This document shows, one piece after another, positions 1 through 9,233 of a DNA stretch of 64,000 nucleotides (its first letter is position 1; each line of letters begins with the position of its first letter). The notes under the pieces were generated by a model. It was not told the DNA's origin. It saw only the letters and a list, made by a program, of their open reading frames with translations, and ran no database searches. The stretch comes from Pseudomonas azadiae (GTDB lineage Bacteria; Pseudomonadota; Gammaproteobacteria; Pseudomonadales; Pseudomonadaceae). The stretch is from assembly GCF_019145355.1 (NCBI RefSeq), contig NZ_JAHSTY010000001.1, positions 2,108,001 to 2,172,000 on the forward strand. Direction: 5' to 3'. The translations under genes and the position numbers were made by a program.

Positions 1-620
1 AGGATGATGCCGTCGGCGTCGATCTCGTAGGGCGTGCCCATCACGGCGGCGATCATTGATAAGTTGCCACCCAGCAAGTGACCACAGGCGATGCCGGGCT
101 CAAGGGTGATCAACGGGAAGGCGGCCGGGTGTGCCAGCACGCTGCCCGCACCGAGGTCACCGCGCAGCATGCCGAGCAATGACGACTCGGTGGGTGGTTG
201 CTTGGCACCGAGCAAGTCGGCATTGAGCATCGGGCCGTGGAACGTCACGAAACCGGCATAGCGGTTGATCGCCAGGTGCAGGGCAGTGATGTCGCTGTAG
301 CCGACGAAGGGCTTGGGGTTGCCGCGCAGCAGTTCAAAATCAAGGCTGTCGAGCAGACGTGGCGTGCCGTAGCCGCCGCGCAGGCAGAAGATGGCGTCGA
401 CTTCAGGGTCGGCGAAGGCTGTGTGCAAATCGTTGAGACGGGTTTTATCGCTGCCGGCCAGGTAGCCGTCGCGTTCATAGACGCCAGGCAGGATTCGCAG
501 GTCGTAGCCACGGGAGCGTATCCATTGGCCGGCTTTTTCAACGTCCAGCGCGGCGGGGCCGGCGGGGGCGATCAGGGCGATGGTGCCTTCGGGTCGCAAG
601 GCAGGTACGGCAATGCTCAT
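1..620 (-). CDS. ldcA: Muramoyltetrapeptide (L,D-) carboxypeptidase, S66 family, 3' end outside the window
   Basis: The gene runs off the left edge, so only the first 206 or so residues are present. The family cleaves the terminal D-alanine from murein tetrapeptides in the cytoplasm during peptidoglycan recycling. The N-terminus (MSIAVPALRPEGTIALIAP) and the motif VGYSDITALH, which carries the nucleophile serine of the S66 fold, are visible. Further on, GHLLGGNLSMIAAVMGTP is also typical of LdcA. The ATG at 618-620 has an AGGGAG ribosome binding site just upstream on the minus strand. The catalytic Glu and His of the C-terminal half lie outside the window and could not be checked. A REP pair separates it from lipA. 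Confidence 0.9.
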   Translation of the reverse strand, partial: MSIAVPALRPEGTIALIAPAGPAALDVEKAGQWIRSRGYDLRILPGVYERDGYLAGSDKTRLNDLHTAFADPEVDAIFCLRGGYGTPRLLDSLDFELLRGNPKPFVGYSDITALHLAINRYAGFVTFHGPMLNADLLGAKQPPTESSLLGMLRGDLGAGSVLAHPAAFPLITLEPGIACGHLLGGNLSMIAAVMGTPYEIDADGII

Positions 621-653
621 CCACGATTCTCCCTAAATTAACGCAGAACGAAC

Positions 654-740
654 TGTGGGAGCTGGCTTGCCTGCGATGGCATCTCCTCGGTACATCTGTT
701 GTACCGAGGCGTCTGCATCGCAGGCAAGCCAGCTCCCACA
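654..740. repeat. REP doublet (REPIN) with GTGGGAGCTGGCTTGCCTGC arms
   Basis: Two inverted copies of the Pseudomonas REP sequence face each other. The 24-bp outer arms (654-677 and 717-740) are exact reverse complements. A second inverted repeat inside them (CCTCGGTACA / TGTACCGAGG) makes one long imperfect hairpin. A partial third copy follows at about 742-757. It sits between ldcA and lipA. Such doublets are known to be moved by RAYT transposases; none is encoded here. Confidence 0.9.
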
Positions 741-785
741 TAAGCCCGCTCCCACATTGGATCAGCGGTGTTCTCCATCTCTGTA

Positions 786-1811
786 TTAAGAGACCAAACT
801 CGCCTTGACCAGCTTGGCCTGCTCGTCCGCGTGGTACGAGGAGCGCACCAACGGGCCCGATGCCACGTTCTTGAAGCCCATCTTGTAGCCTTCCTCGGCG
901 AACCAGGCGAAGGTGTCCGGGTGCACGAAACGCTGCACCGGCAAGTGGCTGCGGGACGGTTGCAGGTACTGGCCCAGGGTCAGCATGTCGATGTCGTGTT
1001 CGCGCATGCGCTTCATGACTTCGATCACTTCTTCATCGGTCTCGCCCAGGCCCAGCATCAAGCCGGACTTGGTCGGGATGTGCGGCATCATCTGCTTGAA
1101 TTTCTGCAGCAGGGTCAGCGACCACTGGTAATCCGAACCCGGACGCGCTGCCTTGTACAGGCGCGGCACGGTCTCCAGGTTGTGGTTGAACACATCCGGC
1201 GGCTCGGCGGCGGTGATTTCCAGCGCCACGTCCATACGGCCGCGGTAGTCCGGCACCAGGGTTTCGAGCATCACGTTCGGCGACAGCTTGCGGATTTCGC
1301 GGATGCAGTCGGCGAAGTGCTGCGCGCCGCCGTCACGCAGGTCGTCACGGTCGACCGAGGTGATCACCACGTATTTGAGTTTCAGGTCGGCGATGGCGAT
1401 GGCCAGGCTTTGCGGCTCGTTGACGTCCAGAGGCTTCGGCCGGCCGTGGCCGACGTCGCAGAACGGGCAACGACGGGTGCAGATATCGCCCATGATCATG
1501 AAGGTGGCGGTGCCGCCGGAGAAGCACTCACCCAGGTTCGGGCAGGAGGCTTCTTCGCACACGCTGTGCAGCTTGTGCTTGCGCAGCAGCGCCTTGATAC
1601 GGTCGACTTCCGGCGAAACCGGGATGCGCACGCGGATCCAGTCGGGTTTCTTCGGCAGCTCGGTGGTCGGAATGATCTTCACCGGGATGCGTGCAACCTT
1701 CTCGGCGCCGCGCAGCTTGACGCCGGCTTCCACCTTGGCACGCGGGGCCGGGGCCGGACGGTCGGTCACGTCGACCGTCGGGATCATGGTTTGCACTGCA
1801 TCAGTAGTCAT
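786..1811 (-). CDS. lipA: Lipoyl synthase, radical SAM
   Basis: This 341-residue protein inserts two sulfurs into protein-bound octanoyl groups to make lipoyl cofactors. The radical-SAM cluster motif [10 protein letters not shown] is present. The auxiliary cluster cysteines sit in the N-terminal [12 protein letters not shown] motif, and the C-terminal RSSYHAD serine that coordinates the second cluster is also present. Length matches the family. It begins 2 bases after lipB ends (1814), and the two enzymes act in sequence, so lipB-lipA is a translationally close operon. The N-terminus has a Pseudomonas-type extension of roughly 40 residues before the core. Confidence 0.98.
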   Translation of the reverse strand: MTTDAVQTMIPTVDVTDRPAPAPRAKVEAGVKLRGAEKVARIPVKIIPTTELPKKPDWIRVRIPVSPEVDRIKALLRKHKLHSVCEEASCPNLGECFSGGTATFMIMGDICTRRCPFCDVGHGRPKPLDVNEPQSLAIAIADLKLKYVVITSVDRDDLRDGGAQHFADCIREIRKLSPNVMLETLVPDYRGRMDVALEITAAEPPDVFNHNLETVPRLYKAARPGSDYQWSLTLLQKFKQMMPHIPTKSGLMLGLGETDEEVIEVMKRMREHDIDMLTLGQYLQPSRSHLPVQRFVHPDTFAWFAEEGYKMGFKNVASGPLVRSSYHADEQAKLVKASLVS

Positions 1812-1813
1812 AG

Positions 1814-2464
1814 TCAGTCGATTCCGCCCGTAAGGGTCGTCTGCTCAGCATAGTCGAGGTGTTTGACGAGCTGCGCACGCAGCCGGGCACTTACCTCGGC
1901 AAATTTAATCGGTGTGGCATGCTCACTCAGTTGCGTCATCGCCAACCCGGCATAGCCGCACGGGTTGATCCGCCGGAACGGCGCCAGGTCCATGTCCACA
2001 TTCAGGGCCAGGCCGTGAAAGGAACAACCGTGGCGAATGCGCAAGCCGAGGGAGGCGATTTTTGCGCCATCCACATACACACCGGGTGCATCGGGCTTGG
2101 CCGCGGCGGTCACGCCGTAACTGGCCAACAGCTCGATCAGGCAAGCCTCCATGCGGCTCACCAGGTCGCGCACACCAAACCCAAGCTTGCGTACGTCCAG
2201 CAGCAAGTAAGCCACCAGTTGACCCGGCCCATGGTAAGTCACTTGGCCACCCCGGTCGACCTGCACCACCGGAATATCCCCCGGCAGTAACAGATGCTCG
2301 GCCTTGCCGGCCTGGCCCTGGGTGAACACCGGCGGGTGTTCCACCAGCCAGATTTCATCGGCGGCCGCGCTACCGCGTTCGTTGGTGAAGCGCTGCATGG
2401 CATGCCAGACGGGCTCATAGTCCATCCGACCGAGCTCGCGAAAGCCCAATACCTGTGGCATCAC
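1814..2464 (-). CDS. lipB: Lipoyl(octanoyl) transferase
   Basis: The 216-residue enzyme moves the octanoyl group from octanoyl-ACP to lipoyl-dependent apoproteins, the step before LipA. The family signature is clear: [20 protein letters not shown] near the middle and later the catalytic lysine region ([20 protein letters not shown]). The ATG overlaps the stop codon of the upstream DUF493 gene by 4 bases, which implies coupled translation of DUF493-lipB-lipA. Confidence 0.97.
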   Translation of the reverse strand: MMPQVLGFRELGRMDYEPVWHAMQRFTNERGSAAADEIWLVEHPPVFTQGQAGKAEHLLLPGDIPVVQVDRGGQVTYHGPGQLVAYLLLDVRKLGFGVRDLVSRMEACLIELLASYGVTAAAKPDAPGVYVDGAKIASLGLRIRHGCSFHGLALNVDMDLAPFRRINPCGYAGLAMTQLSEHATPIKFAEVSARLRAQLVKHLDYAEQTTLTGGID

Positions 2465-2736
2465 AGCACCATGTGCACGAAGCCGGTGGCTCGCAGTTCG
2501 CTGTTGATGTCGTAGAGCTGGTCTTGGCCAATTGCAACGATGTGCAATTGGATTGTGGTGTATTTGCCTGTGGAGCTGGATCGCTCGTCCACACGCTGAT
2601 CATTGATCGTCGCGTGCTTACGCACGATCTCGAGGATCAGATCTTTGCGGCCTACGCCGGTATCGCTGATGATCTTGATCGGATAGTCCACCACCGGGAA
2701 TTCGATCTTTGGCGCCTTTACTTCGGTATCGGTCAT
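2461..2736 (-). CDS. DUF493 (YbeD-like) small protein
   Basis: A 91-residue protein of the DUF493/YbeD family, normally found directly upstream of lipB. It shows the family's pattern of [15 protein letters not shown] at the start and [15 protein letters not shown] in the second half, an ACT-like alpha/beta fold. The biochemical role is not established; placement suggests a regulatory or accessory link to lipoate metabolism. It overlaps lipB by 4 bases and lies just downstream of the dacA terminator. Confidence 0.93.
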   Translation of the reverse strand: MTDTEVKAPKIEFPVVDYPIKIISDTGVGRKDLILEIVRKHATINDQRVDERSSSTGKYTTIQLHIVAIGQDQLYDINSELRATGFVHMVL

Positions 2737-2774
2737 GGCGTAACGGCCTCGTAAGCGTAAGCCTTGGCGACAAC

Positions 2775-2805
2775 AAAGCCCCGCGTCGGATCAACGCGGG
2801 GCTTT
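2775..2805 (-). terminator. Hairpin terminator after dacA
   Basis: A perfect 12-bp stem (AAAGCCCCGCGT / ACGCGGGGCTTT) with a 7-base loop lies between the dacA stop and the DUF493 start. On the minus strand the stem ends in TTTG, so the T tract is short. Confidence 0.75.
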
Positions 2806-2819
2806 GCAGGTGCACACAA

Positions 2820-3977
2820 TCAGTTGAACAAGCCGTAGAAGAATAGACGGATGCTATCCCACACGCGGCGGAAGATACCACCTTCGTCGACGGCGTCCAG
2901 CGCGATCAGGTCGGCGCTGTGCACCACCTTGTCGTCCAGCTTGACTTCGACTTTACCGATCACGTCGCCCTTGGCGATCGGCGCCACCAATTGCGGGTTC
3001 ATGGTCATGCTGGCCGCGAGCTTTTTCAGCTGGCCTTTAGGCATGGTCAGGGTCAGGTCTTCGGCCAGGCCGGCCTTGACCTGGGAGGTAGCGCCCTTCC
3101 AGACGGGAGCAGTCGCAAGCTCGGCACCCTTCTGGTAGAAGGTCTGGGTTTCGAAGAAGCGGAAACCGTAAGTCAGCAGTTTTTGCGTCTCGGCCGCGCG
3201 GGCCTGCTCGCTGTTGGTGCCGAAGACCACGGCGATCAGGCGCTGGCCGTCACGCACGGCGGACGACACCATGCAGTAGCCGGCTTCTTCGGTGTGGCCG
3301 GTCTTCAGACCGTCGACGGTCTTGTCGCGCCACAGCAGCAGGTTGCGGTTAGGCTGCTTGATGTTGTTCCAGAAGAACTCCTTCTGGGAGTAGATCGCAT
3401 AGTGCACCGGGTCGACGCGAATGATCGCGCGCGCCAACAACGCCATGTCGTGAGCCGACGAATAATGCTCTGGGTTCGGCAAGCCGGTCGGGTTCATGAA
3501 GTGGCTGTTGGTCATGCCCAGGTCGCCGGCCGTTTTGTTCATCATGTCGGCGAACGCGTCTTCGCTGCCGGCGATGTGCTCGGCCAGGGCGACGCTGGCG
3601 TCGTTACCGGACTGGATGATGATGCCGTGCAGCAGGTCGCTCACCGTGACCTGCGAGCCGACCTTGATGAACATCCGCGAACCGCCGGTACGCCAGGCGT
3701 TTTCGCTGACGGTCACCGGGTCGTTCTCGCCGATCTGGCCGCGACGGATTTCCAGGGTCGCGATGTAGGCGGTCATCAGTTTGGTCAGGCTGGCCGGCGG
3801 CAGGCGCTGGTCACCGTTGCTCTCGACCAGCACGTTGCCACTGGCAGCATCCATGAGGACCCAGGACTTGGCGGCCAGTTGCGGGGAAGCCGGCACCATT
3901 TCAACCGCCCAGGCGGCCGGGGTGATGATCAGCGAAAGAAGCAGGCACGTGCGTTTGGCTAAGGTGGTGATGTTCAT
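2820..3977 (-). CDS. dacA: D-alanyl-D-alanine carboxypeptidase (penicillin-binding protein 5/6 type)
   Basis: A 385-residue periplasmic DD-carboxypeptidase that trims pentapeptides in new peptidoglycan. The Met at 3977 starts a clean signal peptide (MNITTLAKRTCLLLSLIITP, cleavage after AWA); longer in-frame extensions upstream lack this and cross the tRNA-like remnant. The three active-site motifs are present: SLTK, SGN and KTG. The C-terminal part matches the PBP5 C-domain and ends in an amphipathic anchor (RVWDSIRLFFYGLFN). It follows rlpA on the same strand after a 178-base gap. It corresponds to the gene called dacC in P. aeruginosa. Confidence 0.96.
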   Translation of the reverse strand: MNITTLAKRTCLLLSLIITPAAWAVEMVPASPQLAAKSWVLMDAASGNVLVESNGDQRLPPASLTKLMTAYIATLEIRRGQIGENDPVTVSENAWRTGGSRMFIKVGSQVTVSDLLHGIIIQSGNDASVALAEHIAGSEDAFADMMNKTAGDLGMTNSHFMNPTGLPNPEHYSSAHDMALLARAIIRVDPVHYAIYSQKEFFWNNIKQPNRNLLLWRDKTVDGLKTGHTEEAGYCMVSSAVRDGQRLIAVVFGTNSEQARAAETQKLLTYGFRFFETQTFYQKGAELATAPVWKGATSQVKAGLAEDLTLTMPKGQLKKLAASMTMNPQLVAPIAKGDVIGKVEVKLDDKVVHSADLIALDAVDEGGIFRRVWDSIRLFFYGLFN

Positions 3978-4030
3978 CCGTCTCTCGAAATTGCTTATGG
4001 AAACTTGCCCTCGCGGGCAAAACTTATTCA

Positions 4031-4074
4031 GACAGCCCGTTGCCAGACTGTCGCGTGTTCGGTTGCCCGCTCCA
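4031..4074 (+). other. Degenerate 3' fragment of a glycine tRNA (GCC anticodon)
   Basis: The stretch between dacA and rlpA reads like the anticodon-to-acceptor part of tRNA-Gly: TTGCCA around a GCC anticodon, then CGCGTGTTCG in place of CGCGAGTTCG, then CCCGCTCCA at the 3' end. About 10 bases of the variable and T-arm region are missing and there is no 5' half, so it cannot be a working tRNA. It is on the strand opposite to the flanking genes. The match is from memory of the Pseudomonas tRNA-Gly sequence. Confidence 0.4.
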
Positions 4075-4155
4075 CCCCTTGCCCCTGGGTTTTTATTGTT
4101 CAACGAGCCAACAACCACAGCCCAGGCCCGACGAGCCAGAGCCATCAATGCTTTA

Positions 4156-5157
4156 TTATTCAGCCGTGACGACGCTGGGTTGCCCCAGGTTGGCCAGGCG
4201 CACGCTGTTCTGCACTTGCGCGACCTCGCTCGGCGAGCCGATCGGGCCCATGCGCACCCGGTGCAGGGTCTGCTGGTTACGCACGATGGAGCTGATGAAG
4301 ACAGGCGCGTTGACCATGCCGCTGAGTTTGGACCTTAACAGTTCTGCCGCGTCGGGGTTGGCGAAAGCGCCGACCTGCAGGTATTGGCCACCCGCTGCCG
4401 CTGCGCCCGGCGCAGCCCTGGGCACCACGACCGTGTCCGGCGCGTGCTGCTGTGGCGGCGGCGTCCATTGCTCGATCTTGCCCGTCGAGGCGGTCATTTG
4501 CGGCTGCTGGGTCGGTGGCTCATTGAGCATCAACGGCGCCGGTTTGCCACGCTGGGCCCAATACTGCGCAGGGTCGATACCTTCGACCTTCACGCGCGCG
4601 GTACCGGTTTCGGCGTAACCGAGCTTCTTCGCGGCCGCGTAGGACAAGTCGATGATGCGGTCCGAATAGAACGGCCCACGGTCGTTGACCCGCAGGATCA
4701 CGGTGCGGTTGTTGTCCAGGTTGGTCACGCGTACATAGCTGGGCAGCGGCAAGGTTTTGTGGGCCGCGCTCATGCCGTACAGGTCATACACTTCGCCGTT
4801 GGCGGTGTTCTGGCCATGAAACTTGGTGCCGTACCAGGACGCCGTGCCCGATTGCACGTAGGTCTTGGAATCCTGCAGCGGGAAGTAGTTCTTGCCGAGC
4901 ACGGTATAGGGGTTGGCCTTGTACGGGCCGGTGTGCAGGGTCGGCGTGGCGTCCGGGATCTTCGACACGTCGACGTCCCACCACGGCGCGCCGTCTTTGT
5001 GCGCGCGGTTGATATCCAGGCCCGGCTGGGCACGGACCACTGCGCCGCCGGATTTCTGCTGCACCGGTGCCCGGCTGGTGGAACAACTGACGACCAGCAG
5101 GGACAACGCGGCGAACGCCACCAGCTTGAGCGGTTGATTGAACAGCGATGCCCGCAT
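4156..5157 (-). CDS. rlpA: RlpA septal lytic transglycosylase, lipoprotein
   Basis: A 333-residue outer-membrane lipoprotein that cleaves peptide-stripped (naked) glycan strands at the septum. The lipobox VVSC follows a short hydrophobic signal. The double-psi beta-barrel domain spans roughly residues 100-195, with SGTASWYGTKFHGQNTANGE and the catalytic-region motif RVNDRGPF. A C-terminal SPOR domain (from about residue 260, QYLQVGAFANPDAAELL) would direct it to denuded septal glycan. The start overlaps the mltB stop by one base. The order mltB-rlpA-dacA continues the rod-shape cluster. Confidence 0.95.
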   Translation of the reverse strand: MRASLFNQPLKLVAFAALSLLVVSCSTSRAPVQQKSGGAVVRAQPGLDINRAHKDGAPWWDVDVSKIPDATPTLHTGPYKANPYTVLGKNYFPLQDSKTYVQSGTASWYGTKFHGQNTANGEVYDLYGMSAAHKTLPLPSYVRVTNLDNNRTVILRVNDRGPFYSDRIIDLSYAAAKKLGYAETGTARVKVEGIDPAQYWAQRGKPAPLMLNEPPTQQPQMTASTGKIEQWTPPPQQHAPDTVVVPRAAPGAAAAGGQYLQVGAFANPDAAELLRSKLSGMVNAPVFISSIVRNQQTLHRVRMGPIGSPSEVAQVQNSVRLANLGQPSVVTAE

Positions 5158-6173
5158 TACTTGTTGCCCCGTGCTTGGACCAGCATGTCTGACAGTTGAT
5201 GCACGGCCATGGCGTACATCACACTGCGGTTATAACGCGTGATTGCGTAAAAATTCCTCAGGCCCATCCAGTATTCCGGGCCGTTTTCGCCTTCAAGGCG
5301 GAACGCCGTCACTGGCATATCGTCAGGCAGCGCATTCTGACTCGACCAGCCCAGCGCCCGCAACTCCCCGACCGTCTTCACCGGCTCGATGCCCTGGGTC
5401 AGGCCCTCGTCGGCGCGATCGCCGGCGACCTCTGCGCGGGCCACCACCGGTTCGCCCGCCGCCCAGCCGTGGCGCTTGAAGTAGCTGGCCACGCTGCCGA
5501 TGGCGTCGTCGGGGTTGCTCCAGATATTGATATGGCCGTCACCGTCGAAATCCACCGCATAGGCGCGAAAGCTGCTCGGCATGAACTGCGGCAGGCCCAT
5601 CGCACCGGCGTAGGAACCCTTGAGGGTCAACGGGTCGACCTGCTCTTCGCGCGCCAGCAACAGGAATTCGCGCAGCTCCTTGCGGAAGAAGTCAGCGCGC
5701 GGCGGGTAATCGAAGCCCAGGGTCGCCAAGGCGTCGATCACGCGGTAACTGCCGGTGTTGCGCCCGTAAAAGGTTTCGATGCCAATGATCGAGACAATCA
5801 CCTGCGCCGGCACGCCGTATTCCTGCTCGGCGCGGGCCAGTACCGCCTCGTGCTGGCGCCAGAAGTCCACACCTCGGGCCACGCGGGCGTCGGTCAGGAA
5901 CATCGGGCGGTATTCCTTCCACTGCTTTACACGCTCGGCAGGGCGGGAGATGGCGTCGAGGATCGCCTGCTTTTTCTGGGCTTCGCGAAACACGCCCATC
6001 AGTTGTTCGCCGGCGAAACCATAGTCGCGGGTCATTTCACCGACAAACTCGGCGACCTGGGGTGAACCATCATAGTCACCGGCCTGCGCCTCTTGCGTGG
6101 CGCCCAGCAGCCCGATCAGGCCCATCCAGGACGCGTGCCGAGTCGCCCAGCCGCGCATTACTTGCATTGACAT
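5157..6173 (-). CDS. mltB: Membrane-bound lytic murein transglycosylase B
   Basis: A 338-residue soluble or membrane-anchored lytic transglycosylase (SltB1/MltB, GH103). The catalytic Glu is in IIGIETFYGRNTG; the family motifs GAMGLPQFMPSSFRAYAVD and DGDGHINIWSNPDDAIGSVA follow. I take the Met at 6173 (MSMQVMRGW) because AAGGTG precedes it and it falls outside rodA; an in-frame Met at 6203 lies inside rodA with no ribosome site. The N-terminal 35 residues form a signal peptide ending near AQA with no lipobox cysteine, so it resembles SltB1 more than lipoprotein MltB. Confidence 0.94.
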   Translation of the reverse strand: MSMQVMRGWATRHASWMGLIGLLGATQEAQAGDYDGSPQVAEFVGEMTRDYGFAGEQLMGVFREAQKKQAILDAISRPAERVKQWKEYRPMFLTDARVARGVDFWRQHEAVLARAEQEYGVPAQVIVSIIGIETFYGRNTGSYRVIDALATLGFDYPPRADFFRKELREFLLLAREEQVDPLTLKGSYAGAMGLPQFMPSSFRAYAVDFDGDGHINIWSNPDDAIGSVASYFKRHGWAAGEPVVARAEVAGDRADEGLTQGIEPVKTVGELRALGWSSQNALPDDMPVTAFRLEGENGPEYWMGLRNFYAITRYNRSVMYAMAVHQLSDMLVQARGNK

Positions 6174-6184
6174 CTTCACCTTAT

Positions 6185-7330
6185 TCAAACCTGTGCGATC
6201 CATTTGCGATGCGTATGAATCGACATCAAAACCCCAAACGCTGACATCAACGTCACCAGCGAAGTTCCGCCGTAGCTAATGAACGGCAACGGCACCCCCA
6301 CCACCGGCAGCAGGCCACTGACCATACCGATGTTGACGAAAACATAAACAAAAAAAGTCATGGTGAGCGCGCCGGCCAGCAGTTTGCCGAATAACGTCTG
6401 CGCCTGCGCGGTGATCACCAGGCCGCGACCAATCAACAACAGATAGATCAGCAGCAGCGCGCAGATGCCCACCAGGCCGAACTCTTCGCCCAGCACCGCA
6501 ATGATGAAGTCGGTGTGGCTTTCGGGCAAAAAGTCCAGGTGCGACTGCGTACCCAATAACCACCCCTTGCCAAATACACCGCCGGAACCGATCGCGGCCT
6601 TCGACTGGATGATGTTCCAGCCAGTGCCGAGCGGGTCGCTTTCCGGGTCGAGGAAGGTCAGGATCCGCTGCTTCTGGTAATCGTGCATAAAGAAGAACCA
6701 CATGGCCACGGCCACCGGCACGGCGGCGGCCAGCACGCTGAGGATCCAGCGCCAGCGCAAGCCACCCATGAACAGCACGAACGCACCGCCCGCCAGGATC
6801 AGCAACGATGTACCCAGGTCCGGCTGGCGCACGATCAGGATGAACGGTATGCCAATCAGCAGCAGGCTGATGCCCACGTGCTTGAGCTGCGGCGGCAAGG
6901 TGCGCTTGGACAGGTACCACGCGATGGTCGCCGGCATCAGGATCTTCATGAATTCCGACGGCTGGAAGCGAATCACCCCCGGAATGTTGATCCAGCGGGT
7001 CGCGCCCATGGCGTTGTGGCCCATCACGTCCACCACTACCAGCAGCAACACGCCGGCCACATAACCCAACGGCACCCAGCGCGCCATGAAGCGCGGTTCG
7101 AGCTGCGCGATGACCACCATCGACAACAGCCCCAGGCCGAACGATGACGCTTGCTTGATCAGCAGGTCCCAGTTCTTGCCGCTGGCCGAATAGAGGACGA
7201 ACAGGCTACCGGCCGCCAGGGTCAGCAGCAGGATCAGCAGCGGGCCATCAATGTGCATACGTTGCAGCAACGTTGCACGGCGACGCATCACATCTTCGCT
7301 GGAGAGGATGCGGTCAAAATTACTCTTCAT
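6185..7330 (-). CDS. rodA: Rod shape-determining glycosyltransferase RodA (SEDS family)
   Basis: A 381-residue polytopic membrane protein of the SEDS family that polymerises lipid II during elongation together with PBP2. About ten hydrophobic segments are visible. Conserved SEDS elements include RQPDLGTSLLILAGG, the SHTDFIIAVLGEEFG loop with the catalytic Asp, and PFISYGGTSL near the end. The Met at 7330 overlaps the mrdA stop by 11 bases, so RodA and PBP2 are made from coupled reading frames. A Met 12 codons upstream is inside mrdA and less likely. Confidence 0.97.
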   Translation of the reverse strand: MKSNFDRILSSEDVMRRRATLLQRMHIDGPLLILLLTLAAGSLFVLYSASGKNWDLLIKQASSFGLGLLSMVVIAQLEPRFMARWVPLGYVAGVLLLVVVDVMGHNAMGATRWINIPGVIRFQPSEFMKILMPATIAWYLSKRTLPPQLKHVGISLLLIGIPFILIVRQPDLGTSLLILAGGAFVLFMGGLRWRWILSVLAAAVPVAVAMWFFFMHDYQKQRILTFLDPESDPLGTGWNIIQSKAAIGSGGVFGKGWLLGTQSHLDFLPESHTDFIIAVLGEEFGLVGICALLLIYLLLIGRGLVITAQAQTLFGKLLAGALTMTFFVYVFVNIGMVSGLLPVVGVPLPFISYGGTSLVTLMSAFGVLMSIHTHRKWIAQV

Positions 7331-9218
7331 TGGCCGTAACCTCGGTGCTTGTAGGGGGGCCACCATATTCGGGCTTGAGCCTGCCGTCGCTCGCCAACAG
7401 CCAGGCGTCCATGATCTGGCGCACCACAGGCGCCGCGACGCCGGAGCCGGATTCGCCGTTCTCGACCATCACCGCCACCACGATCTTGGGGTCTTCCGCC
7501 GGCGCGAAGCCGACAAACAAGGCGTGGTCGCGGTGGCGTTCCTGCACCTTGGAGCGGTCATATTTCTCGCCCTGCTTGATCGCGACCACCTGGGCCGTAC
7601 CACTCTTGCCTGCGATGCGGTATTGCGCGCCGATCGCCGCTTTGCGCGCGGTACCGCGGGCGCCGTGCATCACCTGTTGCATGCCGTGATTAACCTTGTC
7701 CCAGTCGGAGGGGTCGCGCAAGACGATGTCCGGGATCGGGTTTTCATCCACCGGCTTCTCGCCTTCGATGGTCCTGGCCAGGTGCGGACGGTTCCACACA
7801 CCTTTGTTGGCCACCAGCGCCGTGGCCTGGGCCAGTTGCAGCGGCGTGGCTTGCATATAGCCCTGGCCGATGCCGAGGATCAGGGTTTCGCCCGGGAACC
7901 AGGCCTGCCGGCGGGTCGCACGCTTCCATTCACGCGATGGCATCAGGCCGGGCGACTCTTCGAACATGTCCAGAGAGACTTTCTGACCCAGGCCGAACTT
8001 GCCCATGTAGGCGGACAAGCGGTCGATGCCCAGCTTGTGGGCCAAGTCATAAAAATAGGTGTCGTTGGAACGCATGATGGCGGTGTCGAGGTCGACATAG
8101 CCATCACCGGTGCGGTTCCAGTTACGGTATTTGTGATCGTAGTTGGGCAGCATGTAGTAACCGGGGTCGTACACGCGGCTGGAGGCGGTGACCACGCCGG
8201 CATCCAGGCCCGCAATGGCCACCGCCGGCTTGATAGTCGAACCCGGCGGATACAGGCCGCGCAGCACGCGGTTGAACAGCGGCCGGTCAATGGAATCGCG
8301 CAATTCAGCGTAGGCCTTGAAGCTGATTCCCGTCACGAACAGGTTGGGGTCGAAGCTCGGCTGGCTGACCATCGCCAGCACTTCACCGGTTTTCGGGTCC
8401 AGTGCCACGACCGCGCCGCGACGACCGCCCAGGGCCATCTCGGCCGCTTCCTGCAACTTGATGTCCAGGCTCAGCACGATGTCCTTGCCCGGCACCGGGT
8501 CGGTGCGCTTGAGCACCCGCAGCACACGGCCACGGGCGTTGGTCTCGACTTCCTCGTAACCCACCTGCCCGTGCAGTTCCGGCTCGTAGAACCGCTCGAT
8601 GCCGGTCTTGCCGATATGGTGGGTACCGCTGTAATTGACCGGGTCGAGGGTTTTGAGCTCTTTCTCGTTGATCCGCCCCATGTAGCCGACCGAGTGCGCA
8701 AAGTGCGGGCCTTGCGGGTAATGCCGCACCAACTGCGCCACCACTTCCACACCCGGCAGACGGAACTGGTTCACCGCGATCCGCGCGATCTGCTCTTCGG
8801 TCAGCTCAAACAGGATCGGCACCGGCTCGAATGGCCGGCGCCCTTGCCGCATGCGCTTTTCGAAGATCACGCGGTCTTCCGGGGTCAGCTGCAGCACCTC
8901 GACGATCACGTCGAGCACCTGCTGCCAGTCGCCGGAGCGTTCGCGGGTCATGCTCAGGCTGAAGCTGGGCCGGTTATCCGCGACCACCACGCCATTGCGG
9001 TCGAATATCAACCCACGGGTCGGCGGAATCGGTTGCACATGCACCCGGTTGTTTTCCGACAGCGTGGAGTGATACTCGTACTGGATCACCTGCAGGAAAT
9101 ACAGGCGCGCGATCAACACCGCGATCAACCCCACCACCATGAAGGCGCCAAACACCACACGAGCGCGTACAAGACGTGCGTCTTTCTCGTGGTCCTTGAT
9201 GCGGATCGGCTGGGTCAT
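7320..9218 (-). CDS. mrdA: Penicillin-binding protein 2 (elongation transpeptidase)
   Basis: A 632-residue class B penicillin-binding protein, the cognate transpeptidase of RodA. One membrane anchor lies at residues about 20-45 (VVFGAFMVVGLIAVLIARL). The dimerisation/pedestal domain follows, then the transpeptidase domain with the STIK motif (PPGSTIKPAVAIAG), the SxN motif (RSNDTYFYD) and KSGTAQV. Length is normal. It starts 15 bases after rlmH ends. Confidence 0.97.
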   Translation of the reverse strand: MTQPIRIKDHEKDARLVRARVVFGAFMVVGLIAVLIARLYFLQVIQYEYHSTLSENNRVHVQPIPPTRGLIFDRNGVVVADNRPSFSLSMTRERSGDWQQVLDVIVEVLQLTPEDRVIFEKRMRQGRRPFEPVPILFELTEEQIARIAVNQFRLPGVEVVAQLVRHYPQGPHFAHSVGYMGRINEKELKTLDPVNYSGTHHIGKTGIERFYEPELHGQVGYEEVETNARGRVLRVLKRTDPVPGKDIVLSLDIKLQEAAEMALGGRRGAVVALDPKTGEVLAMVSQPSFDPNLFVTGISFKAYAELRDSIDRPLFNRVLRGLYPPGSTIKPAVAIAGLDAGVVTASSRVYDPGYYMLPNYDHKYRNWNRTGDGYVDLDTAIMRSNDTYFYDLAHKLGIDRLSAYMGKFGLGQKVSLDMFEESPGLMPSREWKRATRRQAWFPGETLILGIGQGYMQATPLQLAQATALVANKGVWNRPHLARTIEGEKPVDENPIPDIVLRDPSDWDKVNHGMQQVMHGARGTARKAAIGAQYRIAGKSGTAQVVAIKQGEKYDRSKVQERHRDHALFVGFAPAEDPKIVVAVMVENGESGSGVAAPVVRQIMDAWLLASDGRLKPEYGGPPTSTEVTANEE

Positions 9219-9233
9219 CGGGAGGGGCGCGAA

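Noticed and set aside
3978..4148. 57-codon N-terminal extension of dacA
   Set aside because: It removes the signal peptide from the N-terminus and is read through the tRNA-Gly remnant; the Met at 3977 gives a normal secreted enzyme.
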